DNA from: Bullera alba | Taxonomy: Eukaryota; Basidiomycota; Tremellomycetes; Tremellales; Bulleraceae | Reading direction: 5' to 3' | DNA length: 64,000 nt | Assembly (NCBI GenBank): GCA_001600095.1 | Contig: BCIX01000007.1 | Location: forward strand, 620,001 to 684,000 | Shown here: positions 34,979 through 45,189 of the stretch, one piece after another | How positions within the stretch are numbered: the stretch's first letter is position 1 | How the letters are laid out: each line of letters opens with the position of its first letter | Notes under the pieces: model-generated | Database searches by the model: none | The model's input: only the letters and a program-made list of their open reading frames with translations | Told to the model about the DNA's origin: nothing | Translations under genes and position numbers: made by a program

Positions 34979-35578
34979 TCAAATCACTCCATCCATCTCC
35001 ATCCTTCTGTCGAAGTCCATTCCTGACCGGTATTCCTGCTTCATCCTAGCCTCGGCATTCCCCTCCAGATCCCAAGAGCCACTGTATGACTCGCCTGAGG
35101 CTTCCAGAAGTTCCATCTTCACTATCTTATCCCCCGGTATCAACACCAGCCCCATAACCCTCCCCACCCCATCGCCTCGGCCTTCCTCACCCCCATTACC
35201 CATCCACATCCCCCATCCCGGTCCATCGTGTGGTAGTCGCTGTGACTTGGGGTAATACATATCCCTGTTCTGCCTCAGAGCGACTTCTTCGGGCGTTCGA
35301 GGGGGCGCTTGGAACTCTTCTGCCTCGGAGAGAATGACGTTGGCTTGGGGGTCGGTGCACATGAACACTCCGATGAACGTCCGTCGGTCGTCAATCAGGA
35401 TACGAAGGGGTTTGTGCAGTAGGGAGGATAGGGAGGGAGGGCAATCTGGGGTTGAGGTCGACTGCATGGCGGGAGTAGGTGTAGAGGTGGAGTCGGGGTG
35501 GGATGTGTTGACGGTAGGTGTAGACCCATTGCGAAGGTTCTGATGGGTGTAAGCGTAGGCCGACTGGGACTCCGCCAT
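34979..35578 (-). CDS. NAA38: NatC N-acetyltransferase auxiliary subunit NAA38/MAK31 (LSM-domain protein)
   Basis: A single exon encodes 199 aa. After a Ser/Thr/Pro-rich N-terminus of about 50 residues comes an Sm fold: the Sm1 part reads LLHKPLRILIDDRRTFIGVF followed by MCTDPQANVILSEAEEF, and the Sm2 part is GLVLIPGDKIVKMELLE. The CTD-x-x-x-NVIL signature and the absence of the canonical RNA-binding residues point to the LSMD1/NAA38/MAK31 family rather than to an RNA-binding LSM. NatC acetylates the N-termini of proteins starting with Met plus a bulky hydrophobic residue; NAA38 stabilises the NAA30-NAA35 complex. A 40-residue Gly/Arg insertion sits between Sm1 and Sm2. The gene shares a very short divergent promoter with the F-box-like gene. 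Confidence 0.88.
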   Translation of the reverse strand: MAESQSAYAYTHQNLRNGSTPTVNTSHPDSTSTPTPAMQSTSTPDCPPSLSSLLHKPLRILIDDRRTFIGVFMCTDPQANVILSEAEEFQAPPRTPEEVALRQNRDMYYPKSQRLPHDGPGWGMWMGNGGEEGRGDGVGRVMGLVLIPGDKIVKMELLEASGESYSGSWDLEGNAEARMKQEYRSGMDFDRRMEMDGVI

Positions 35579-35671
35579 GGTGAGAGGGCTCTCAAAGAAG
35601 TGATGAGACTATAGTATAGAGGATCATCAAAGCGAAGATGGCAAACACGAGGAAACAGCCTCGAATCGGAA
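35579..35671. promoter_or_regulatory. 93-bp bidirectional promoter between NAA38 and the F-box-like gene
   Basis: Only 93 bp separate the two opposed start codons, so the genes must share regulatory DNA or their leaders must overlap. TATA-like AT blocks (ACTATAGTATAGAGG) occur near 35,608-35,622. Confidence 0.55.
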
Positions 35672-36889
35672 ATGTCAAATCTCGATCGGGATTCTGGTCT
35701 GATCTCGGTTGTCCCCGTCGCGAGCGTGCTCACTTGCCATCAGACGAGGGATGCAAGCGGCAGGGACAAAGCGAGCGTCTCAGCGGTCGAGCCCCAGGAC
35801 TCTGCCGGGCGCAGGGTACTTGCAAGTCCGGAATTGGTGGACGTCATCTTCCGACACTGCGCTCGTTCAGATGTCGTTCGCTTGAGCTTGGTGAATCGAT
35901 TTCTCGAAGCCGCGTCCGCACCGAGGATGCACAGGAAGGTGACTCTCGGAGCTTCTGGCTGGAGTTATGATCATTCCTTCTGGAGCTGCTTCGATCACAT
36001 GACTCCAAACACACGACATAACAAGTATATTTCCTACGCTCGAGCTCTATACCTGGAATCCGAGCCCATCGATTACGATTTGGGCTCATACTCCTTCGCC
36101 AGAGTTGAGGTCGTCGAGCATTGCCGAGGAAGGCTTCAACCAGAAACTACACGGGTGGAAAGCCTTTGAAGGCCAGATACGACGATGACGAGAATCTCGC
36201 CAAGGTGATAGGCGAGAACATGGCCAAGTTACTCGATTTGCGCCCCAGTACCGTGATAGACATGTCCTGTTACACCGTCCCCGTTCATGGCCCTCGCCGG
36301 GAGGAGTGGGGCTTGGGCGATTCACCTTCACCATTTCCAATTCCATCGGCTTCACCGGCTTCACCACTGGAGGAGTGTCCCGGCACAATCAATCGTCATG
36401 CTACCAGGCTTGTCATGAGTCCCGACGCCCTGCTTCACACCATCGACGCATGTGAGCCACAGATTGAAGTCTCAAGGCTCAACTCAACTGCGAGCCTTTT
36501 ATCCCAACCTCGTGGAGATAGTCATACGCCTCGACCATCCGCCGGCATACATTCAGCTCTCACCCGGCTTGGTCTTGAGACTCTTGACACTCGTGCACCA
36601 CGGGTATAGTGTCGTCTTGGTCGGATACCAAGCACAGAATCGCGCCATGAAACTGTTGACCTCGTTGCTGCTGGATAGAAAACGAGGATCAGCTCCGCTA
36701 TCGAATTGCGACCCAGACCTCGTCGACAAGGTCCATACAATGTGTCTGAGGCAGTATCGCGCTTCACCTTATGGTCGATATCCTCAATCTACACCAGAGG
36801 TTCGCAATCTAATCAGGTCGGAGGAGCGCTATGTCAAAGCTCGATCGGCCAAGTCGCGCCACGTGTCCAGGCAACAAGGAGGGCAGTAG
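35672..36889 (+). CDS. F-box-like protein
   Basis: The proposed exons are 35672-36154, 36193-36451 and 36495-36889, giving 378 aa. The F-box-like core near residues 50-95 reads LASPELVDVIFRHCARSDVV followed by RLSLVNRFLEAAS, so the protein may recruit substrates to an SCF ubiquitin ligase through Skp1. The rest contains leucine-rich segments (FYPNLVEIVIRLDHPP) as in basidiomycete F-box families. The second intron (43 nt, GTGAG donor, CTCAAC branch) is convincing. The first (38 nt, GTGGAA donor, GACGAG acceptor) is needed to keep the frame and is weaker; a frameshift or a different intron there is possible. The gene could therefore be a degrading family member. It diverges from NAA38 and converges with the pirin gene. 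Confidence 0.6.
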
Positions 36890-37279
36890 CTGTGATTGGT
36901 ATCGCCATAATTGTACAACTCAGGGTGGTGAACAGTGTGTCAGAGGTGACTTGTAGGCCTCACGACCTGTCGATTGTCAGGGCGTGAGATATGTACGATT
37001 CACGACATGCGGTTCTGATAAGGCTATCGATCGAGACTACTGCCTTCCCTACTGACACTTTCCCTGGAATTCGGTGCGTGATGTCCCAGCAGACGAGATC
37101 TGGAACTCTTTACACATCATCTGTGCGATCCGTCTCGTTGTATGGTACAATATACATAGTGTTTGATGACAGTGATCATGTCAAACTCCATCCGCTTCTA
37201 CATTGGCTCCTGGGCTGCAGTCCTGACACGCCATCTACACTGCCTTCTCCGCTGACCCTCGTCTTTCACCTGATAGCGC
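36890..37279. other. Convergent 3' region between the F-box-like and pirin genes
   Basis: About 390 bp between two stop codons. No gene or repeat is recognised. Confidence 0.45.
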
Positions 37280-38686
37280 TCATCGACCTGCCCGCATCGA
37301 CTTTCCAATCTCGCTCTCCCACCCTGGCGCCTTTTCGAACCCGTTCCTGCCTAGTTGAAAGTCCATGAAGGCGTCTTTGACCTGTTGCGCGGTATTCAAC
37401 ACGAACGGGCCGTACTGGACGACTCGCTGGTCCAAAGGCTCGCCGGCAATCAAGACGAGGTGGGTGTCCTCAGTACTGGTAGAGCCGGCGGGTCGTGTGA
37501 GTTGAACCCCCTTTTGACCCGGTTGAGAGCTGAAGACCAGTGTGTTGAATTTGTCGTGGGGGAATGGCTCGTCACCGACCTGAACCTGTCCGGTGATCAC
37601 TACGAGGCACAAGGTCAGTTTCGTCGTCTCAACAGCGCGAGGGCGACATTCGTTCTAGCGAGCTTGAGGGCATGAGAGGGGGAGGGGAGGCGAGGCACAG
37701 AGTACTCACCGTATGCAAACCCGGTCCATCCCTCGGGAAGGGGTTGAAACACCGTAGCCCCCGGTTTTGACAATTTGACATCAAAGAACCAACATCCCCC
37801 AACGGGCCTCACGAATCCGCTCTCCCCGTGCGACTCGCCCGAGATCACCTTGATGGCCACCCCGTCAGACGGATGCACCGTGACTATCCTGCAACCCCCT
37901 TAGTCAGCGTCACACCTAGGGGGTAGGGCGTGGACTCACTCTTCGGCCTTGCGCTCTTGATAACTCGGTTCGCAGAACTTCTTGTCCTGAGGCAGATCCA
38001 CCCAGAGCTGCAGTCCGACGGCGGGCACGGCCTTGGCTGGATCAGGGTCGAATAGGGGCATTTCGCTGTGCATGATTCCCTTCCCTGCGGTCATCCATTG
38101 GAGATCGCCTTTCTTCAGCCTGATTCCAGATTGTGTCAGTTGATGTCTTACAGATTATGAGGGTAGAATGGCACTCACGTTCCCTTGTTGCCCAGGAAGT
38201 CTTCGTGTTGCATCATCCCGTCGATCACGTAGGATATGGTAGATTGGCCTCGATGTGCGTGGTCTAGCAGAGGAGTCAGCAATGCGGCCGACACAAACGT
38301 CGGATAGGACTAGCTTTACTCACCGGGGAACCCTGCGTTTGGCTGTATGGTAGCGTGATCAAGCCTACAGGAGCCCGGGTCAGTTGATGCTTCGCCTTTC
38401 ATTGCTATAGCAGATGATATAGACTGAGAGTCTCCTCGAGCACTCACATCAAGAATGGAGATAGGTTTCGCAGTCTGCCACTGCCTATCGACCTCCTCAC
38501 GGTAGCACCGACGCCTTCAGGCGTCTCTTGGGCGTAGACCGACATCGCCACAGACCTCGATTCGGCAGGAGCGGCGGGTGGGCTGTGCATATCGGAGGAA
38601 GGTGCTGTGTTGTTGATGGTGGACATGACTCTGATGTGTTGATGTCTGAGTAATGAGCTGGTTGATCGTATCAGGTTTCTTGACAT
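37280..38686 (-). CDS. Pirin family protein
   Basis: Six exons (38686-38448, 38364-38324, 38263-38179, 38119-37940, 37888-37710, 37599-37280) give 347 aa. The N-terminal cupin carries the pirin signature: LSPFLMLDHATIQPNAGFPD, HAHRGQSTISYVIDG, HEDFLGNKG and LQWMTAGKGIMHSEMP, including the three His and one Glu that bind iron. The C-terminal cupin follows. Pirins are iron-binding nuclear proteins in animals and quercetinase-like or stress-related enzymes in microbes. The first 25 residues (MSRNLIRSTSSLLRHQHIRV) resemble a mitochondrial presequence, and a second ATG (MSTINNTAPSS) directly follows, so two isoforms are possible. A TATAAA and an AGGGG stress-type element lie just upstream. Confidence 0.93.
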
Positions 38687-38736
38687 ATGCCGATTTGTTG
38701 AGAAGGGACGTTCGAGGTGGATCCTCACCTGCCCTC

Positions 38737-38747
38737 TTTATACCCCT
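38737..38747 (-). promoter_or_regulatory. Candidate TATA box with adjacent AGGGG element of the pirin gene
   Basis: On the minus strand the sequence reads AGGGGTATAAAG, placing a TATA box about 50 bp before the first ATG and 110 bp before the second. AGGGG is the core of fungal stress response elements. Assigned by motif and position only. Confidence 0.45.
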
Positions 38748-39258
38748 TCGCCTCAAGTCTTTGCGGATGAAGACCACGGACAGACTTTGCTGGTGGCTTC
38801 TAGACTGGGTGGATGTTAGTCATGCATGAGAAAGGATGTCCCCAAGTGATCACTGTGGCCGAGGTCGCTGTGTGGATGTTTACAAAATGCTCTCACTGCT
38901 GACTCAGTCGTGGGACCGATGATCCCAATCGAGGAGATCGCCCAATCGAGGAGATCGCAACTTCCGCCGGAACTCATCGCTCGAGATCGACGGCGGCGAT
39001 CTCCGGCGTGTGATTAAGCGCCCCTTCTCGGCCTCGGCCATGTCCGATTAGACCGATTGTGGGAATTTGCCTTTTGGTGCGCGATGAGTCACCACAAAGT
39101 CGCCATGTGCTGCTGCTTATCATCCTCGACTAGCATCGCGGCGAGCATCGTACATCGCTCACAACTCTTGACGTCCTCCTCTTCGATCTGCAGAGTACAA
39201 ATACTTCGACATCTTCTTGTGCATAGCTCCAGAAATCAACAAACCCACCACACTCACG
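38748..39258. other. Divergent promoter region between the pirin and aminotransferase genes
   Basis: About 570 bp separate the two start codons. The notable element is the 17-bp tandem repeat at 38924-38957. The part near 39,170-39,258 should be the aminotransferase leader. No gene is present. Confidence 0.5.
38924..38957. repeat. Perfect 2 x 17-bp tandem repeat with CCAAT boxes
   Basis: CCCAATCGAGGAGATCG occurs twice back to back. Each copy contains a CCAAT box and a GATCG block. The repeat lies in the divergent promoter between pirin and the aromatic aminotransferase, so it may be a binding site for the CCAAT-binding HAP complex. Confidence 0.7.
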
Positions 39259-41359
39259 ATGGACTCGTCATTCGCCATCCCGTCAGAAACCAGAGCCGGG
39301 TCGAGCTCGCTGCCAAACGCGATCGACCTGAGCCATCATCTCAACACCCTGTCGAGGAACAGAACCGCCAACGCCCTCAAAGAACTGTACAGATATGCCA
39401 ATGTGCCCAACATGGTGGGTAACTCTCCTTATCGTGACTCGGAATCGAGCTGACCAATCGTCCCAGATCTCCATGGCTGGTGGTATGTACACGTGTTTCA
39501 GTCGTTTCAGCCCATTCACTGACCCCTTTTGAAGGCCTCCCATCGCCAGAATACTTCCCGTACGAAACTCTGTCCGCCTCGATCCAGGCGTACGACTCGT
39601 TCCCCCTGAACCCACCCCGAGTGCCGGAAAAGCCCAAGAAGGGCCTCTTATCGTGGCTATTCGCCGGCCACGACGGCAAACACAACACCTCATTCACTAT
39701 TCCCAAATACGTCCCCAATGCAACTCCCACCACGATCCAACTCTCCACCTCACTCCAGTATCAAGCGGCAACAGGACCCCCTGCGCTGCCCTTGTTCTTG
39801 AGGGAGTATGTCGAAAAGGTGTATAAACCCGCTTATGCCGATTGGGACGTGCTCCTCAACTGCGGCGCCACCGATGCATGGGGAAAAATAGTCTTTATGC
39901 TGTTGGAGAAGGGCGATGCGATTTTGGTCGAAGAGTGGACTTATCCCGGTGCTGAAAACTCGTTCTTGCCATTGGAGACGGAAATGGTGGCGATCAAGAT
40001 GGACGGCCAGGGCGTCATCCCCGATCACCTCGAAGAGGTGCTCGGCAACTGGGACGAGGAGAAGAGGGGCAAGCGAAGGCCCAAAGTATTCTACACTATT
40101 CCAACGGGACAGAACCCAACGGGAGCGACGATGATGGGCGATCGAAAGAAGCAAATCTACGACATCTGCTGCAAGTACGGTAAGTACTCTCAAAAAACGG
40201 CGAAGTTCCCCTACTGACCTTCCGCAGACGTCATCATCTGTGAGGATGAGCCATACTACTGTTTGGTGAGTGCGACGTCTCCCGACTCGAGCTGATCAGT
40301 CAGTACTCTGGCGAGTGGACGCCTAAATCGGACAAATCGGAGAAGTCAATTCTCGCCCAGAGGCAGATTGAGGCCGAGTTTAAGGAAGGCAAAGAGGGCC
40401 AAGAGGCGTTCCTCAAAGCCCTACCACCCACTTATCTCCGGTACGACACTCAAGGTCGGGTCATCCGAATGGACGTGAGTCCGTTATGTACACCTACCAA
40501 ACCTCCTCGCTGACGCTCCCGCAGACCTTTTCCAAGACGGCGGCTCCAGGTTCCCGACTTGGATGGTTCACCACCTCGCCCCTCTTCATCGAGCGACTCA
40601 CTCGAGCTACTGAAGCCTCGACGCAGGCTCCCAGCGGCTTCGCCACTGCCGTCACGGCCACCATGCTCAAGACGTACGGCTTTGACGGGTACATCCGTTG
40701 GTTGAGGGGTATCAAGGCCACCTACCGAATGCGCAAGACTTGGATTTGTGACATTCTCGACGATGTCTTCCACCTCGAATTCGACCAGAACACCAATGGG
40801 CTCAGCACCAACCCCGCCGTCTTGTCCCCCTTTGGAAATTTGGGCCGAGGGGTGACTTGTTATTCCAGATCGACCAAGCAAGGTGCTTGGGACGAAAAGC
40901 GCGGTTTGACAGGCGGTGCTCATGGTCCGCCCCTCATCTCGTTCATCCCCCCAACCGGTGAGCCCCAGATCCATCGTCAATGCCTTTCTGGTGACAACGC
41001 TGACCAAACGCTTAGCTGGAATGTTCATCTTCCTTGCCATTCACATTGACCAGCACCCAGACTATGCCCGTCTCGTGCACAAGGGCGAAGATGCGATCAG
41101 GGTTCTCACCGAGAAACTATGGATCGAGTGTGCTGAGGATCTAGTAAGCATATCATCTTTCAACGTCCAATTGCCCCGCTAACACACTGCGCAGGTCCTC
41201 TTCGCTCCCGGATGGGCATTCGACGCTCATGGCGAGCATCACATCGGCGGCCAGGGCGTCGGATACTTCAGACTCTCGTTCTCCACCGCGACGTACGAGG
41301 AGCTGAGGGAGGGCATTGAGAAGTTTGCAAAGATCCTACACAAGTTTTACCGGCTCTAA
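39259..41359 (+). CDS. Aromatic / 2-aminoadipate aminotransferase (ARO8-type)
   Basis: Eight exons (39259-39414, 39467-39482, 39535-40179, 40228-40265, 40304-40474, 40525-40957, 41016-41143, 41195-41359) give 583 aa. The fold-type I PLP motifs are present: ISMAGGLPSPEYFP at the N-terminus, GATDAWGKIVFMLLEKGD, FYTIPTGQNPTG, ICEDEPYYCL and the Schiff-base lysine K346 in MDTFSKTAAPGSRLGW. The C-terminal Arg region reads GGQGVGYFRLSFS. ARO8-type enzymes transaminate aromatic amino acids, 2-aminoadipate and kynurenine, linking aromatic metabolism, lysine synthesis and Ehrlich-pathway degradation; the preferred substrate cannot be read here. Exon 2 is only 16 nt and encodes the conserved ISMAG stretch. 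The gene diverges from pirin and converges with the fusion gene. Confidence 0.93.
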
Positions 41360-41793
41360 GTCGACCGCTTCGAGTCAACTGACAGCGCGGAGACTGGCAC
41401 TTGGCGTTGTGTAGAGAATCACAGTAATTAGAGCGGAACGATGGTTATCAAGTGTGTTGTTGGTATGTAGCTCTTTCTCGGATCTTCTGCTTTCTATTTG
41501 GTCTTTGCTATGCAAGTATTGATAACAACGGGTCGGTGACTCGACATGCCCCATGCATGACCCATAGGACAGACGTTGTGCTCATACCGCTGGCACAGAT
41601 GGTTCAGGACGGTACAGGCTCTACCGTCGCCAAATCGAGCCTTCAGTCCATTGCCGTCGCTTTACCACACCTCGTTCGGTAATTCCCGCCAAGGCATATG
41701 TTCATACTAAGTCATCATGTACAAGTATATACAAACAATCCAACGCAACACCGTCCCTCACCGTCCTGCCCGCCAAGTGATGGTCTTGGATAT
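41360..41793. other. Convergent 3' region between the aminotransferase and fusion genes
   Basis: About 430 bp between two stop codons. No gene is recognised. Confidence 0.45.
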
Positions 41794-43740
41794 TCACGAG
41801 GTGGTCCAGTGACCTAGCCCCTCGGCCCAGGTAGCCAGCCCCTCCACCGGGACATCCCGCAGTGCCGCGCGTTTGGGCACGACCATACCCTCGTTTACGT
41901 CTCCCTCCGACGTGTTGATTTGGTCATCGCTGGCAGAGGGTCTTGGATGGAGGATAGAGACGCCCCGCCCGCCAAGACTGGTTAGATGAGGTTCGGAACC
42001 GTTGTTCCTCAGTGTCGATATCAACTCTGCCAGGTCGGCCGCGGGAAATGCTGTGTGAGGTCAGCATTGTCGTCATCCGAGTGGCGAGGACGACCTTGGA
42101 TTGGGATTGAAAAGAAGATGGAGTGGAGCGAAGTGGGAGGAAGGGATGGAAGGAGGATACTCACAATCGGGGATCAGAGTCACGGCGCAGCCGCCCCCGC
42201 CGGCGCCGGTCAACTTCGTCGCCAAGCCATATGGCGATTCGGTTGCAGCTACGATCATCTCCAGGCTCGGATGGGACACGCCTAGTGTCACTAGGTGTTT
42301 GTGATTCCTCTCGATCAGGACCTGATCCAATTGTTAGCATGTGCCACCCCTTGCCTAGGCCGGAACCAGAATGCAGCAGAAATGAACCCACCTGTAGCCT
42401 CTGGACAAGATGGGCCCGCTCGACGCTGGACTCGGCACCGAGAAGACCCCTCGCCTCGTCACTAATGGCCTGTATGTCGTCGAGGATGGGGTCAACGACA
42501 TGTGGCTCAGATAATCGCTTAGCGGAAACGCCGGCGACCAGAGATTTCGTGTCCCTCGGCACGAGCGTGTTGGTGAGCAGGAGCCTGACTGAGGAGAAGC
42601 TACACGAGTTCTAATCAGCACATGCCCATTCGAGACATCTCAGAGTTTGACAGGCTACAAGAAGTGGTGATTGGGACATGGACTCACCCGTTGAGACCCT
42701 GCAGCCCGCCTTGTTTCCCCCCGATACTCCTGGTGAATGCAACGGCGCCTCCGCGGACCGATACCGCATTGTCGATACCGCTAGGATTTCCGTGGAGCAC
42801 TTTCTCAGCGAGGAACGCCCACGAGTCAATCAGGTCGACATCTTCGGAGGAGAGTTGGCCCGCGGAGCTGGGAAGCTCGATGTGGGAATGTGCGCGAAGT
42901 AGCGCAGAGGCGATGCATGTTGAGTATGCGGCCGAGGAGCCGAGTCCCGCCGAGATGGGCAAGTTTGACGATGCGGTGAACGTCGCGGCGGGGCTATCAG
43001 TCCGTGTCAGCTATCTTGCTTCTGTATCTCCGATCAAGTGATGGAATGGGTAGATATGGAGATAAGTACTCGAGGACCGACTCACGCATTGTTTTGCGAA
43101 CCCGCGATGACCATGTACAAGTACAAGAAGGTGACTTGGGCGGTTGCACCCCTCTTCTCGTCGTCGGGCCCCCTGACCACACTCTCCAGCGCTTGGAGCA
43201 GTGCCGTATCGAGCTCCTTGTCCGCCTGTCGTCGCGACCCGTCCGTGTGCACGGGCAGCAGGTTCCACGGTAACGAGGCGATATCCCACTCTGACTCTAG
43301 GGAAAAGTTGGGAACTTCCAATCCGACCTTGGAGTCCGATCGAGGGGTCAACACGGCGAAACACCTCAAATCGACCGACGTCGCTATCGCAGTCTTCCAA
43401 GCGTCAGCGCAGTCTTCAAGTTCAGGGTGAGTATCATGTGGAAGTGGATTCGAAGTCTATCTTGTGGCATTGCGTACAACGATTTGTTTGGATTGATAGA
43501 TTTATACAGATGGATCACTCACTACACCATGAACGACGGCATGTTCCCCAAACAAGATGACTTTTCCAGGGGCACTAACGACAACCTCCTCGTTGATGGC
43601 TTTTCGCTCATCATCACCGCCGAGTCCTAAGCCAGTCTTGACGCGGTCCACGAGCTTTTCAATGCCGGATCCGCGAGGTCGCCTGAAAGCTTGAGCTCGG
43701 GCGATGATCCAGGCGTTGGTGTCGGTGGCATAGAGCTCTT
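41794..43740 (-). other. ERG12: Mevalonate kinase half of the fusion gene
   Basis: This part (exon 4 end to exon 9, about aa 484-915) is a complete GHMP-superfamily mevalonate kinase. The ATP-binding loop GLGSSAA, the C-terminal GAGGGG loop and the DNAVSVRGGAVAFTR segment (catalytic Asp region IDNAVS) are intact. There is no in-frame ATG between the lyase end and the first kinase motif, so an independent start would need an unseen promoter and exon. Confidence 0.88.
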
Positions 43741-45189
43741 CGGCCTTTTCGCGCGATAGCACAGAGGCACTTTCGTTTCCGACAATAGCTCCGCTGGCGA
43801 CGAGCGAGTGTTCCAGGTCGTCGATCAGATCCCGGGGATCTTCGATTCCGACACATAGTCTGATCAGGTTTTCGGGTAGTCCTCTCTCCGCTCGAACTGC
43901 AGCGGAAATCGAGGCGTGCCTAAAGTACAATTAGAGGTGGATTGAGATAGTGTGAAGGTGTACTTACGACATGAGACAAGGCATGGAGATCAAACTGTTG
44001 ACAGCACCGAAAGACACGCTGATGCCCCAAAGTCGGGTTCCTCCGACGATCCTCTCGCTCAGCGCTTTGTCGCCAGTGACGAAACTCAGGACGGCACCAG
44101 CTCCGGTAGCCTGCTTCCAATGCACGTCGCTCTTCGGGTGGCTCTTGAGCCCGGGGTAGTGGACCAAGAAGCCCAGCGTGTCTAGGTACGTGGCGACAAG
44201 TTGAGCCGAGAGCATCATCCTGTCCATCCTGATAGACATGGTCTTGATTCCTCTGAGCAGGAGGAACGAGTCAAATGGCGCGAGTCCAGATCCGATCGAG
44301 TTGATGAGGAATGCGATTGATTTGCAGATCTCGGGGTTCTTGACAGCGATGATTCCAGCCATGAGGTCGTGATGACCAGAGAGGTACTTTGTCGCCGAGT
44401 CGTACACAATATCCACGCCGTAGTCCAGCGGGCGTTGTAGGTATGGCGACATCATGGTGTTGTCGACGACTACGATGGCCGAGGGCGATGCCGCTTTGAC
44501 AGTGGACGTGATGAGAGCAATGTCTGCAATTTTGAGCAGTGGGTTGGTAGGCGACTCGAGCAGGACCATTTTGACCCTGAAGCGACAATTAGCTTGATTA
44601 TGTGGAGATAGAAGGTGGACTCACTTGTTTCCCTTGCCGAGATGCGGCACCAGTTCCTCCACTTTTGTCGTGTCAACGTGCTTGACGTCGACGCCTCCAT
44701 GAGTGCTCAAGTACGTCAAAAGACGATTCGTGCCGCCATAGATGTCATCTCCTGCTAGGACCGTCTCCCCCGGTTTGACCAATCGCAAAATGGTGTCCAG
44801 GCAGGTCATTCCTGTTGACAGGGCGAATGTCTGCGTGGCACCGTACAGTCTTGCAAGGTGGGATTCTATACTCTGTCGTCAGCATCATCCCCTTCGAGCT
44901 GAAGAAATTCGAGACTTCACCCACCTAATCCCCCTCGGGTGGGGTTACCCGATCTCGTATAGTCATACTGACCGTCCACGCCTTTGAACGTCGCAGTCTG
45001 ATAGATCGGTGTCGAGCTGGCGCCGTATTGATCTTTAGTGTCGACAGAGGCACAGAGGGTTGAGAAGCGCCAGTTCGCCGAACGCGCCGTGCGTTGCTCG
45101 GCCAGACTCAAGGGTTTATCATCAGATGAGTAGATGGACGTCGCTAGTGATGTCGAAAAGGACTCTGAGGGCGATGGCGGTGTTGTCAT
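41794..45189 (-). CDS. ERG12: Predicted fusion: cystathionine beta-lyase-type enzyme joined to mevalonate kinase
   Basis: Nine exons (45189-44925, 44865-44625, 44576-43968, 43919-43523, 43393-43086, 42993-42688, 42599-42392, 42321-42165, 42050-41794) keep one frame for 915 aa. Residues 1-412 are a Cys/Met-metabolism PLP enzyme: YQTATFKGVDGQYDYTRSGN, STGMTCLDTILRLVKPGE and the PLP lysine K232 in YDSATKYLSGHHD. This family splits cystathionine to homocysteine. Residues 484-915 are a full mevalonate kinase with all three GHMP motifs: APGKVILFGEHAVVHG (486-501), ISAGLGSSAA (619-628) and KLTGAGGGGCAV (813-824); it phosphorylates mevalonate for sterol and isoprenoid synthesis. A 71-residue linker lies between. 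Exon 4 (397 nt) carries the lyase end, the linker and the kinase start with no stop codon and no Met in frame. A fusion is the simplest reading; separate transcripts are the alternative. Confidence 0.85.
43741..45189 (-). other. Cystathionine beta-lyase (STR3-type) half of the fusion gene
   Basis: This part (aa 1-412 plus the linker) is a complete Cys/Met-metabolism PLP-dependent enzyme. An N-terminal Ser/Pro-rich stretch of about 60 residues precedes the fold. The C-terminal family motif HASISAAVRAERGLPENLIR, then GIEDPRDLIDDLEHSL, marks the point where homologues normally end. The call as beta-lyase rather than gamma-lyase or gamma-synthase is tentative. Confidence 0.8.

Noticed and set aside
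36121..36609. Separate 162-codon gene starting at 36121
   Set aside because: The upstream F-box frame and the downstream leucine-rich frame join to it through short introns, so it is better explained as an internal exon of one gene.
43502..43930. Independent mevalonate kinase start within the fusion exon
   Set aside because: No in-frame ATG exists between the lyase end and the first kinase motif; the only nearby ATGs are in another frame without a splice donor that would rescue them.
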